Origin: Gammaproteobacteria bacterium
GTDB lineage: Bacteria; Pseudomonadota; Gammaproteobacteria; Steroidobacterales; Woeseiaceae
NCBI GenBank assembly: GCA_003645495.1
Contig: QNFK01000081.1
Span: 1 to 7,387 of the forward strand
Direction of reading: 5' to 3'
Length of the DNA stretch: 7,387 nt
Shown here piece by piece: positions 1 through 6,367 of the stretch (positions are counted from its first letter, which is position 1; each line of letters starts with the position of its first letter). Under the pieces are notes generated by a model that was not told the DNA's origin, searched no databases, and worked only from the letters and a program-made list of their open reading frames with translations. Both the position numbers and the translations under genes were made by a program.

Positions 1-1
1 C

Positions 2-25
2 GCAGAAGAAGAACTCAAAGATTAA
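2..25 (+). CDS. C-terminal end of an upstream gene (partial), possibly prpB
   Basis: The frame beginning at base 2 reads AEEELKD and stops at TAA (23-25), 40 bases before the prpC start. A charged, helical-looking tail followed by a stop just upstream of prpC fits the end of an upstream operon gene. In many proteobacteria that gene is prpB, methylisocitrate lyase, which catalyses the last step of the methylcitrate cycle. Seven residues cannot identify a family, so prpB is an inference from gene order alone. The tail could belong to a regulator or another gene, or the short frame could be chance. Confidence 0.35.
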   Translation, partial: AEEELKD

Positions 26-55
26 GACGAGTCATAAGACCTGCACCAAAAAAGT

Positions 56-59
56 GGAG
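56..59 (+). promoter_or_regulatory. Ribosome binding site deciding the prpC start
   Basis: GGAG at 56-59 lies six bases before the ATG at 66, a normal Shine-Dalgarno spacing. The same frame has a GTG at 54, but using it would place this motif inside the coding sequence and leave that GTG with only an A-rich stretch upstream. The ATG at 66 is therefore preferred. Confidence 0.7.
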
Positions 60-65
60 AAAACG

Positions 66-1190
66 ATGACAGAGAAAAAGAAAACCGGCGGACTGGCCGG
101 CGTATCAGCAGGCGCTACGGCGATTTGTACTGTGGGCAAGGAAGGCGCAGGACTGACCTATCGTGGCTATGATATTTACGATCTTGCAGACAATGCGAGT
201 TTTGAGGAAGTTGCTCACCTGCTGATGCACGACAAGCTGCCAAACCAGGCAGAACTGGATGCGTTTGTCGCCAGAATAAAATCCATGCGCGGTCTGCCTG
301 ATGAGGTTAAACAGGTCCTGGAAATGATTCCCGGGGACAGCCACCCAATGGATGTTTTGCGCAGTGGCGTATCCATACTCGGCAACGTTGAACCCGAGGG
401 AGACTTCAGCAATCAAAAAAATGCTGCAGACCGGTTACTCGCCTGCCTGCCATCAATGCTCCTCTATTGGCATCATTTCCATACTGATGGCAGACGCATT
501 GATGTAGAAACAGATGACGACAGTCTCGCCGGTCATTTTCTGCATATGCTGCACGGCAAACCGCCGAGTGAGCTGCATCGTAAAACGCTGGATACGACCC
601 TCATCCTGTATGCGGAACATGAGTTCAATGCGTCGACGTTTGCTGCACGCGTGATTACCGGCACGTTGTCAGACATGCACTCTGCGGTAACCGGAGCGAT
701 TGGCGCGTTGCGCGGACCATTGCACGGCGGAGCCAACGAAGCGGCGATGGAACTCATACAAAAGTTCACGTCGCCGGAAGAGGCGACTCAGGGTGTGCTA
801 GACATGCTCGCGCGCAAAGACAAGATCATGGGATTTGGTCATCGTGTTTATACAACCTCCGATCCACGCAATTCGGTTAACAAGAAGATGTCGAAAATCC
901 TGGCAGACGAATTCGGCGATACGCTCTTGTACGAAATTTCTGAAGCTGTAGAAAAAGTGATGTGGGATGAGAAAAAACTTTTTGCCAACGCAGATTTTTT
1001 TGCGGCAACTGTGTATCACTTTATGGGCATACCAACCTATCTCTTCACGCCTATATTTGTCTGTTCGAGAATTACAGGGTGGACAGCACATATCATGGAG
1101 CAGCGGGCGGATAACAAATTGATACGTCCGGCGGCGGATTATATTGGGCCGGGGTTGCAGGTTTATGTACCGATAGAAGATCGGGCTTGA
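66..1190 (+). CDS. prpC: 2-methylcitrate synthase PrpC
   Basis: Condenses propionyl-CoA with oxaloacetate to 2-methylcitrate, the entry step of the methylcitrate cycle, in the cytoplasm. The 374-residue product is a citrate-synthase fold protein of the short type. It shows the PrpC-like N-terminal block (AGVSAGATAICTVGKEG, then LTYRGYDIYDLA) and FEEVAHLLMH. The three citrate-synthase catalytic residues can be placed: His220 in HGGANE, His259 in GFGHRVY and Asp310 in NADFFAA. The segments LLYWHHFH and AEHEFNASTFAARVI, and the C-terminal GWTAHIMEQR...NKLIRPAADYIGP, match PrpC closely as I recall it from Enterobacteria. The start is the ATG at 66, supported by the GGAG at 56-59; the in-frame GTG at 54 is less likely. 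Some PrpC enzymes also accept acetyl-CoA, so minor citrate synthase activity is possible. prpD downstream supports the call. The 3' third is noticeably AT-richer than prpD. Confidence 0.95.
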   Translation: MTEKKKTGGLAGVSAGATAICTVGKEGAGLTYRGYDIYDLADNASFEEVAHLLMHDKLPNQAELDAFVARIKSMRGLPDEVKQVLEMIPGDSHPMDVLRSGVSILGNVEPEGDFSNQKNAADRLLACLPSMLLYWHHFHTDGRRIDVETDDDSLAGHFLHMLHGKPPSELHRKTLDTTLILYAEHEFNASTFAARVITGTLSDMHSAVTGAIGALRGPLHGGANEAAMELIQKFTSPEEATQGVLDMLARKDKIMGFGHRVYTTSDPRNSVNKKMSKILADEFGDTLLYEISEAVEKVMWDEKKLFANADFFAATVYHFMGIPTYLFTPIFVCSRITGWTAHIMEQRADNKLIRPAADYIGPGLQVYVPIEDRA

Positions 1191-1205
1191 GCGAGGGCTG
1201 ATAGC

Positions 1206-1231
1206 ATTCGCGGCTAAAGCCGCTCCTACAG
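1206..1231 (+). repeat. REP-like palindromic repeat, left copy
   Basis: An imperfect palindrome, GCGGCT (1210-1215) and AGCCGC (1218-1223) around AA, is followed by the tail TCCTACAG. This matches the pattern known from pseudomonad and xanthomonad REP elements: a GC-rich palindrome opening with TTCGCGG and ending GCTCCTACAG. Such elements are non-autonomous, lie between genes, and are thought to be spread by RAYT transposases. They can stabilise the upstream mRNA or bind gyrase or IHF. It begins 16 bases after the prpC stop. The family name is recalled, not searched. Confidence 0.75.
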
Positions 1232-1263
1232 ATTATTGCCAACCCTGAGAAGAACTTAGTCCT

Positions 1264-1290
1264 GAGACAGACTGTAGGAGCGGCTGTCTC
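1264..1290 (+). other. Small hairpin overlapping the inverted REP tail
   Basis: GAGACAG (1264-1270) and CTGTCTC (1284-1290) are perfect reverse complements around a 13-base loop holding the REP tail. It competes with the longer pairing between 1218-1231 and 1272-1285, so the transcript could fold two ways. There is no T tract, so it is not an intrinsic terminator. Confidence 0.5.
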
Positions 1291-1348
1291 AATGGATGTA
1301 CTTATGTAGCAGCGCACAGGAAGACACGAAAGCGAAGACGCCGCGAAT
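1272..1348 (-). repeat. REP-like repeat, inverted copy, apparently split by about 54 bases
   Basis: CTGTAGGAGCGGCT (1272-1285) is the exact reverse complement of the 14-base tail half of the left REP (1218-1231). The matching head, GCCGCGAAT, appears at 1340-1348 and is the exact reverse complement of 1206-1214. Between them lie 54 bases (1286-1339) that begin GTCT and end AGAC. The extra bases sit where the hairpin loop would be. The tail copy is certain. Assigning the 9-base head to the same element is an inference. Confidence 0.5.
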
Positions 1349-1420
1349 AGCCCAACTACAAGAAAATCTCTGCAAAAACCCCGCTCTACGGGCAATCAAA
1401 CTCAACAACAGGAACACCAA

Positions 1421-2869
1421 ATGTCCCAACACGACATCCGCTCGACCGAACGCCCCGAGCCAGACCAGGTACTCGTCGATATCGCCGATTACGTCTGCAA
1501 CACGGAAATCGACAGTGACCTCGCGTACGAGACGGCACACTACTGCCTGATGGATACCCTGGCCTGTGGTTTCCAGGCACTCGACTACCCGGCTTGTACG
1601 AAGTTGCTCGGTCCGGTCGTGCCGGGCGCGACACTACCCGGTGGTTCGCGCGTACCCGGCACCTCCTATGAGTTGGAGCCGGTAATGGGCGCCTTCAATA
1701 TTGGTGCAATGATTCGCTGGCTGGATTTCAATGACACCTGGCTCGCCGCAGAATGGGGCCACCCGTCTGACAACCTCGGCGGCATCCTGGCGACGGCGGA
1801 TTACCTCAGTCGACAGGCGCGCGCAGCCGGCAAGGATCCGCTGACGATGCATGACGTGCTGACAGCGATGATCAAGGCACACGAGATACAAGGCGTGCTG
1901 GCGCTCGAGAACAGCTACAACCGTGTTGGCCTGGATCACGTGCTGCTTGTTCGGGTCGCAACAGCGGCAGTTGTTACGCGCATGCTGGGCGGCGACCGGG
2001 AAAAAGTAATTAACGCCGTTTCGCATGCCTGGATCGATGGCTGTTCGCTACGCACCTATCGACATGCGCCCAATACCGGTTCAAGAAAAAGCTGGGCAGC
2101 CGGAGATGCAACCAGCCGCGGTGTGCGCCTCGCGTTCATCGTGATGACGGGGGAAATGGGTTATCCGTCGGCACTGACGGCGAAGACCTGGGGATACTAC
2201 GACGTCATGTTCAAGGGCAACGCTTTCGAATTCCCGCAGGGATACGCCAGCTACGTCATGGAAAACATCCTGTTCAAGATTTCCTACCCGGCAGAGTTTC
2301 ATGCCCAGACAGCGGTAGAGGCGGCCATGGCGCTGTATCCGGAGGTAAAGGATCGACTGGATGACATCGAGAAAATCGGCATGGAAACACAGGAGCCTGG
2401 CGTCAGAATCATCGACAAGACAGGTCCTCTGGACAATCCGGCTGATCGTGACCACTGCCTGCAGTATATGGTTGCTATACCGATGATATTCGGGCGACTG
2501 ACCGCGGCAGATTACGAGAACGATGTTGCCGCTGACCCACGCATTGATATCTTGCGCAGCAAAATGCAGGTCGCGGAGAACAAGGGCTTCACCAAAGACT
2601 ATTTCGATGTGGAAAAACGCTATATTGGCAACGCAATACAGGTGTTCTTTAAAGACGGAACAAGCACGGATCGTGTCGCTGTTGATTACCCAATCGGCCA
2701 CCGCCGGCGTCGTGACGAAGGCATTCCTGTCCTGAAACAAAAATTTGCGAGCAGTGTGTCGGGCAAACTGAAACCCGCTCAGTGGAAAGCACTCGATGCA
2801 CTGTGCGTGGACCGGGATAAATTTGCGAGTACCTCGGTGGATGATTTTATGGCGCAACTTATTGTGTGA
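1421..2869 (+). CDS. prpD: 2-methylcitrate dehydratase PrpD (MmgE/PrpD family)
   Basis: Dehydrates 2-methylcitrate to 2-methyl-cis-aconitate, the second step of the methylcitrate cycle, without an iron-sulphur cluster. The product is 482 residues, matching the roughly 483 of the enterobacterial enzyme. Recognisable family blocks run along it: AYETAHYCLMDTLACG near residue 40, the conserved RWLDFNDTWLAAEWGHPSDN from residue 99, NRVGLDHVLLVRVA, RTYRHAPNTGSRKSWAAGDA from residue 211, GEMGYPSALTA, then NPADRDHCLQYMVAIP and DYPIGHRRRRDEG in the C-terminal part. ATG at 1421 is preceded by AGGA at 1410-1413, seven bases away. Because prpD is present here, the alternative AcnD/PrpF dehydration route is not required, and neither gene appears in the window. 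prpD is separated from prpC by the REP-bearing gap and followed at 51 bases by the peptidase gene. It is clearly GC-richer than the end of prpC. Confidence 0.96.
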   Translation: MSQHDIRSTERPEPDQVLVDIADYVCNTEIDSDLAYETAHYCLMDTLACGFQALDYPACTKLLGPVVPGATLPGGSRVPGTSYELEPVMGAFNIGAMIRWLDFNDTWLAAEWGHPSDNLGGILATADYLSRQARAAGKDPLTMHDVLTAMIKAHEIQGVLALENSYNRVGLDHVLLVRVATAAVVTRMLGGDREKVINAVSHAWIDGCSLRTYRHAPNTGSRKSWAAGDATSRGVRLAFIVMTGEMGYPSALTAKTWGYYDVMFKGNAFEFPQGYASYVMENILFKISYPAEFHAQTAVEAAMALYPEVKDRLDDIEKIGMETQEPGVRIIDKTGPLDNPADRDHCLQYMVAIPMIFGRLTAADYENDVAADPRIDILRSKMQVAENKGFTKDYFDVEKRYIGNAIQVFFKDGTSTDRVAVDYPIGHRRRRDEGIPVLKQKFASSVSGKLKPAQWKALDALCVDRDKFASTSVDDFMAQLIV

Positions 2870-2910
2870 GCATTGTCTGATGAACAAATGGCACTGATTA
2901 ACCAGAGATC

Positions 2911-2916
2911 AGGGGA
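2911..2916 (+). promoter_or_regulatory. Ribosome binding site deciding the peptidase start
   Basis: AGGGGA at 2911-2916 lies four bases before the ATG at 2921, and that ATG opens directly into a signal peptide. Earlier in-frame starts (TTG 2873, ATG 2888) lack a comparable site and would put 16 or 11 polar residues ahead of the signal sequence. Confidence 0.8.
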
Positions 2917-2920
2917 AAAC

Positions 2921-4903
2921 ATGTTTAACAAAAGCAAACTACTTGCAGGCGTCTTATTAAGTGTCGGCGCAAGCGTTGCGCTTGCCGATACCGTGCAACG
3001 CAGCGAAGCTAACAATGGCAACCTGCTCATGGAAGACGTGCCACCAATCCCGGCGGAAATTGTTGAGAGCCTGAATCGTTTTCAAAACGTGCGCTCGGCA
3101 GGCTTCAGCGACTGGACTAAAGACAGCACGGGAGTTTATATATCCACCCGTTTCGGCGATGTGAGTCAAATCCACCGTGTCGATAAGCCGGGCGGCGCCC
3201 GCCACCAGATAACTTTCTACAAGGAACCGATCGGTGGCGTGTCACGCCAGCCTGGCGGCTCTAACGTGATTTTCACACGCGACGCGGGCGGCAGTGAATT
3301 CACGCAGATTTTCATGCTCAATCCGGAAAAGGGCACCACCGCGATGTTGACGGATGGTGAATCCCGCAACGGTGCAATGCTGTGGGATCGGCAGGGCCGG
3401 CGCGTTGCTTTTCAGAGTACACAACGCAACGGTGCGGCCAATGACGTGTGGCTAATGGACCCGGAGGATCCATCAGGCGCAAAGATGGTTCTGGAGTCAC
3501 CGGATGGTACCTGGTGGGGACCGGCAGAATTTTCGGCCAGCGGCAGCAAAGTGCTGGTGTCGAACTACGTCAGCATTGCAGACTCCAGGGTGCATCTGCT
3601 CGACCTGGACACGGAGGATATGGTTTTGCTTGCCGGCGGTACCGGGACCACCAGCGCAAACTTCCCGGTGGGCTTTGACGAAGACGACGCAGGTTTCTGG
3701 TTCGTTACCGACCAGGACAGTGAGTTCCGGCAACTGGCATGGCAGGCAATGGAAGAGGGCGCAGCGGCGGAAATTGTTACTGCGGACATTCCCTGGGACG
3801 TTCGCTCCGGCACCATCAGCCATGATCGCAGTCGCATTGCTTTTGCTACCAACGAAAACGGTATGTCCCGTCTGTACTTGCTGGATACGAAAACAAGGGA
3901 ATACAAAACGGTCGACAACATCCCGGTTGGGTTGATTTTCGGCCTGCAGTTCAGTCCCAATGATACGAAACTTGCGATGACGCTCAACACCGCGAAAACA
4001 CCCAGCGACACTTTTGTACTGCAGATCGGGACCGATCCGCTGACCTACGGCGGGCTGACACGCTGGACTCACAGTGAGGTAGGTGGCCTGGATACGTCAA
4101 AGTTTCGTTCGCCGACGCTGGTCAGCTTTCCAACTTTCGATAAGGTCGGCGGCGAAGACCGGCAAATCCCTGCCTGGGTGTATAAACCACAGGGCAAAGG
4201 GCCGTTCCCGGTCGTAGTTTCAATTCATGGCGGTCCGGAAGGACAGTCGCGCCCGAGCTTCTCAAGCACCTATCAAATGTGGATGGAAAAACTTGGTGTT
4301 GCAGTCGTGGTGCCCAATGTCAGGGGCTCATCCGGTTATGGCAAGAGTTACCTGGCCCTCGACAACGGCTTCAAACGCGAGGGTTCGGTGCGCGACATTG
4401 GTGCCCTGCTTGACTGGATAGCGACACAACCAGATCTCGATGCCGATCGCGTTGCAGTGTTCGGCGGTAGTTATGGCGGCTATATGGTGCTCGCAAGCTC
4501 GGTGCACTACAGCGACAAATTGAAAGCGGCAGTCGACATAGTCGGCATCAGCAATTTTGTAACTTTTCTGGAGAACACGCAGGACTATCGTCGTGACCTG
4601 CGCCGGGTTGAATATGGTGACGAGCGCGATCCTGCCATGCGCGCGCACCTGGAAAAAATTAGTCCACTCAATAACGTTGAGAAGATCAAAATACCGATGC
4701 TGATCGTGCAGGGCGAGAACGATCCGAGAGTACCAGTCACAGAATCCAAACAGGTTGTTGCCGCGCTGCGCGAACAGGGCGAGACCGTCTGGTATATGAA
4801 TGCCCTGAACGAGGGTCATGGCTATCGCAAAAAGGAAAATCGCGATGTCTATCAGCAGGCGACCGTGATGTTTCTCAAGGAACACCTGATCGGCGGCGAA
4901 TGA
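2921..4903 (+). CDS. Secreted S9-family serine peptidase (prolyl oligopeptidase / acylaminoacyl-peptidase type)
   Basis: A 660-residue exported alpha/beta-hydrolase peptidase that probably cleaves short peptides in the periplasm; the substrate is unknown. Residues 1-22 form a Sec signal peptide: basic FNKSK, a hydrophobic stretch, and ALA before Asp23. No lipobox cysteine is seen. Residues about 50-380 carry repeated TolB/PD40-like beta-propeller blades such as GRRVAFQST, GSKVLVSN and RIAFATNENGMSRLYLLD. The catalytic domain (about 400-660) has HGGPEG at 436-441, the nucleophile Ser517 in GGSYGGY, Asp601 in GENDPRVP and His633 in NEGHGY, so the triad is complete. The HGGP plus GGSYGGY pattern favours the S9C-like bacterial group over DPP-IV (usually GWSYGG), but subfamily is uncertain. 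It follows prpD by 51 bases, and its TGA overlaps the rsmG ATG, suggesting coupling with the downstream genes. No link to propionate metabolism is evident. Confidence 0.92.
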   Translation: MFNKSKLLAGVLLSVGASVALADTVQRSEANNGNLLMEDVPPIPAEIVESLNRFQNVRSAGFSDWTKDSTGVYISTRFGDVSQIHRVDKPGGARHQITFYKEPIGGVSRQPGGSNVIFTRDAGGSEFTQIFMLNPEKGTTAMLTDGESRNGAMLWDRQGRRVAFQSTQRNGAANDVWLMDPEDPSGAKMVLESPDGTWWGPAEFSASGSKVLVSNYVSIADSRVHLLDLDTEDMVLLAGGTGTTSANFPVGFDEDDAGFWFVTDQDSEFRQLAWQAMEEGAAAEIVTADIPWDVRSGTISHDRSRIAFATNENGMSRLYLLDTKTREYKTVDNIPVGLIFGLQFSPNDTKLAMTLNTAKTPSDTFVLQIGTDPLTYGGLTRWTHSEVGGLDTSKFRSPTLVSFPTFDKVGGEDRQIPAWVYKPQGKGPFPVVVSIHGGPEGQSRPSFSSTYQMWMEKLGVAVVVPNVRGSSGYGKSYLALDNGFKREGSVRDIGALLDWIATQPDLDADRVAVFGGSYGGYMVLASSVHYSDKLKAAVDIVGISNFVTFLENTQDYRRDLRRVEYGDERDPAMRAHLEKISPLNNVEKIKIPMLIVQGENDPRVPVTESKQVVAALREQGETVWYMNALNEGHGYRKKENRDVYQQATVMFLKEHLIGGE

Positions 4904-5544
4904 CTACTGAGCCGCTTGCGGCATCAATTGCGGCCGGCGCAGAGGCGTTGGGACAAGACCTGTCGGCGGCTGAAATCAGCAAGCTGGTTACATTACTCAG
5001 CGAGCTGCAGCGCTGGGGTGAGCGGGTAAATCTGACGGGAATCCGCGAGCCACGCAAAATGGTCAGTGCACATGTGCTCGACAGCCTTGCCGTCAGGTCC
5101 TTCATTGAGGGACAGAGCATCATCGATGTGGGCACCGGTGCCGGTTTTCCGGGGTTGCCACTGGCGATTGTGGAGCCAAAGATCGAATTTGAGCTGCTTG
5201 ACAGCAACGGCAAGAAAATCAGTTTCGTCAATCACATCATCGGCCAGCTGGGTATTTCGAACGCGAAGGCGCTAAAAGCACGCGCAGAGGACTATGCACC
5301 CGGCAAACGCTTTGATACGGTGATTGCCCGAGCGCTCGCATCGACGGCTAAGCTGCTGCAAATGGCAGGTCACCTGGTGAGAGAGGATGGTGTGTTACTC
5401 GCGCTCAAGGGAAAGTACCCGGCCGAAGAGCTGGCAGCCATAGAACATTTACCCGGATGGGAATACAGCGTGACCGAATTAACGGTACCAGGACTCGAAT
5501 CGCATGCGCGACACGTCATCCGACTGCGAAAGATAGCGGCATGA
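4900..5544 (+). CDS. rsmG: 16S rRNA (guanine-527 N7)-methyltransferase RsmG (GidB)
   Basis: Methylates N7 of G527 in the 530 loop of 16S rRNA using S-adenosylmethionine; loss of the enzyme is known to give low-level streptomycin resistance. The product is 214 residues, the usual family size. Diagnostic stretches are LQRWGERVNLTGIREP near residue 40, HVLDSLAV, the SAM-binding loop IDVGTGAGFPGLPLAI with Asp76 and Gly78-Gly82, then LLDSNGKKISFVNHI and FDTVIARALAS. ALKGKYPAEEL follows near the C-terminal end. The ATG overlaps the preceding peptidase stop (ATGA, 4900-4903) and lies behind a weak GGCGGCG, so translational coupling is likely. Its own stop overlaps the parA start in the same way. rsmG next to parAB is the standard chromosomal order; mnmG, the usual gene upstream, is absent here. 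Confidence 0.96.
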   Translation: MTTEPLAASIAAGAEALGQDLSAAEISKLVTLLSELQRWGERVNLTGIREPRKMVSAHVLDSLAVRSFIEGQSIIDVGTGAGFPGLPLAIVEPKIEFELLDSNGKKISFVNHIIGQLGISNAKALKARAEDYAPGKRFDTVIARALASTAKLLQMAGHLVREDGVLLALKGKYPAEELAAIEHLPGWEYSVTELTVPGLESHARHVIRLRKIAA

Positions 5545-6326
5545 CACGCGTTATTGCGATAGCTAACCAGAAAGGCGGCGTCGGCAAGACCACGACGTGC
5601 GTCAACCTGGCCGCATCTCTGGCGGCCACGCAGCGCCGCGTCTTGCTGGTCGATATGGATCCGCAAGGCAACGCAACCATGGGTTGCGGCATCGACAAGA
5701 TGAACCTCGAGAATTCGGCCTGCGAAGTGTTGCTTGGCGAGGCGACGGCCGCGGATACAATAGTGTCCGCGCCGGAGGGTGGTTTTGCCGTTTTACCTGG
5801 CAACGAGGACCTGACACTGGCGGAGGTAAGACTGCTGCAGGAAATCGGCCGGGAAATGCGTTTGCGCAAAGCGTTAGCCCCGGTGAAAGGTCTTTACGAC
5901 TTCATCCTGATTGATTGCCCGCCATCAATTAACATGCTGACGGTCAATGCGCTGACAGCGGCCGATGGTGTTTTGATCCCTATGCAGTGCGAGTACTACG
6001 CGCTGGAGGGTTTGAGCTCTCTCCTGAATACGATCGAGCAGGTGCGCGAGTCAGTGAATCCAGAGCTGGAAGTGTTCGGCTTGTTACGCACGATGGTCGA
6101 TCCACGGATCAACTTGTCCAACGAAGTGTCTGATCAGCTCATCGCCCACTTCAGCGACAAGGTATTTCGCACAGTGGTGCCGAGAAACGTGCGCCTGGCT
6201 GAGGCTCCGAGTTTTGGACGACCGGTGCTGTACCACGACAAAAGCTCACGTGGAGCACTGGCCTACCTGGCGCTTGCCGGTGAGGTGCTGCGCCGCGAGG
6301 ATGAGCGCCAGGCCGTACAACATTAG
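5541..6326 (+). CDS. parA: Chromosome partitioning ATPase ParA (Soj)
   Basis: A deviant-Walker ATPase that binds DNA non-specifically when ATP-loaded. It is stimulated by ParB and drives origin segregation. The product is 261 residues, the size of chromosomal Soj proteins, and lacks the N-terminal helix-turn-helix of P1-type plasmid ParA. Motifs: deviant Walker A KGGVGKTTT with signature Lys11 and Lys16; switch I VDMDPQGN with Asp38 and Asp40; Walker B FILIDCPPS with Asp125. PMQCEYYALEGL and VPRNVRLAEAPSFGRPV follow, as in Soj proteins. The open frame extends upstream to 5457, but that segment is inside rsmG. The ATG at 5541 begins MTRVIAIANQKGG, as expected for the family, and overlaps the rsmG stop (5542-5544). 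parB follows after 41 bases. A chromosomal rather than plasmid role is inferred from the rsmG context. Confidence 0.96.
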   Translation: MTRVIAIANQKGGVGKTTTCVNLAASLAATQRRVLLVDMDPQGNATMGCGIDKMNLENSACEVLLGEATAADTIVSAPEGGFAVLPGNEDLTLAEVRLLQEIGREMRLRKALAPVKGLYDFILIDCPPSINMLTVNALTAADGVLIPMQCEYYALEGLSSLLNTIEQVRESVNPELEVFGLLRTMVDPRINLSNEVSDQLIAHFSDKVFRTVVPRNVRLAEAPSFGRPVLYHDKSSRGALAYLALAGEVLRREDERQAVQH

Positions 6327-6335
6327 ATTGAGTGA

Positions 6336-6353
6336 GTCGGGCATGCGCCCGGC
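6336..6353 (+). other. Small hairpin in the parA-parB gap
   Basis: CGGGC (6338-6342) pairs with GCCCG (6347-6351) around ATGC. A G-T wobble and an outer G-C pair extend the stem to seven base pairs (6336-6342 with 6347-6353). Only three T follow, so a strong terminator is unlikely. Its base ends just before the parB Shine-Dalgarno AGGA (6357-6360). It could tune the parA:parB ratio, but that is inference. Confidence 0.45.
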
Positions 6354-6367
6354 TTTAGGAATTCGGA

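Larger units (their letters stand above)
1191..1420 (+). other. 230-base non-coding gap between prpC and prpD
   Basis: No credible gene is present. The first part carries the REP-like inverted pair described separately. The rest (about 1345-1409) is A- and C-rich and shows only a weak 4-bp hairpin (CCCG 1380-1383 with CGGG 1389-1392). I see no run of T after a stable hairpin, hence no classical terminator, and no convincing -35/-10 pair. prpD may be read through from prpC or may have a promoter I cannot recognise. Confidence 0.7.

Noticed and set aside
54..65. GTG at 54 as the prpC start
   Set aside because: The Shine-Dalgarno GGAG at 56-59 is correctly spaced for ATG 66 and would be inside the gene if 54 were used.
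1380..1392. CCCG/CGGG hairpin before prpD as a terminator or third REP
   Set aside because: The stem is only four pairs, no T tract follows, and the similarity to a REP tail is too short to rely on.
1296..1550. 84-codon plus-strand open frame spanning the gap and the prpD start
   Set aside because: It runs through REP-derived sequence and over 130 bases of prpD in another frame; no ribosome binding site or recognisable motif was seen.
2081..2887. 268-codon open frame on the minus strand across prpD
   Set aside because: It lies antisense to a full-length, clearly recognised PrpD; its translation has no familiar motif and is explained by the codon bias of the sense gene.
2873..2920. TTG at 2873 or ATG at 2888 as the peptidase start
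   Set aside because: Both add a polar stretch before a canonical signal peptide, while ATG 2921 has a strong AGGGGA.
3497..4885. Minus-strand open frames of 148 to 191 codons across the peptidase gene
   Set aside because: They are shadows of the peptidase reading frame, without family resemblance.
5457..5540. N-terminal extension of ParA into rsmG
   Set aside because: The added residues are the rsmG coding sequence in another frame, and Soj proteins begin shortly before the Walker A motif, as ATG 5541 does.
6243..6256. AGCTCACGTGGAGC inside parA as a parS site
   Set aside because: It has the CACGTG core, but five of 14 positions differ from the parS core consensus GTTTCACGTGAAAC, more than ParB usually tolerates.
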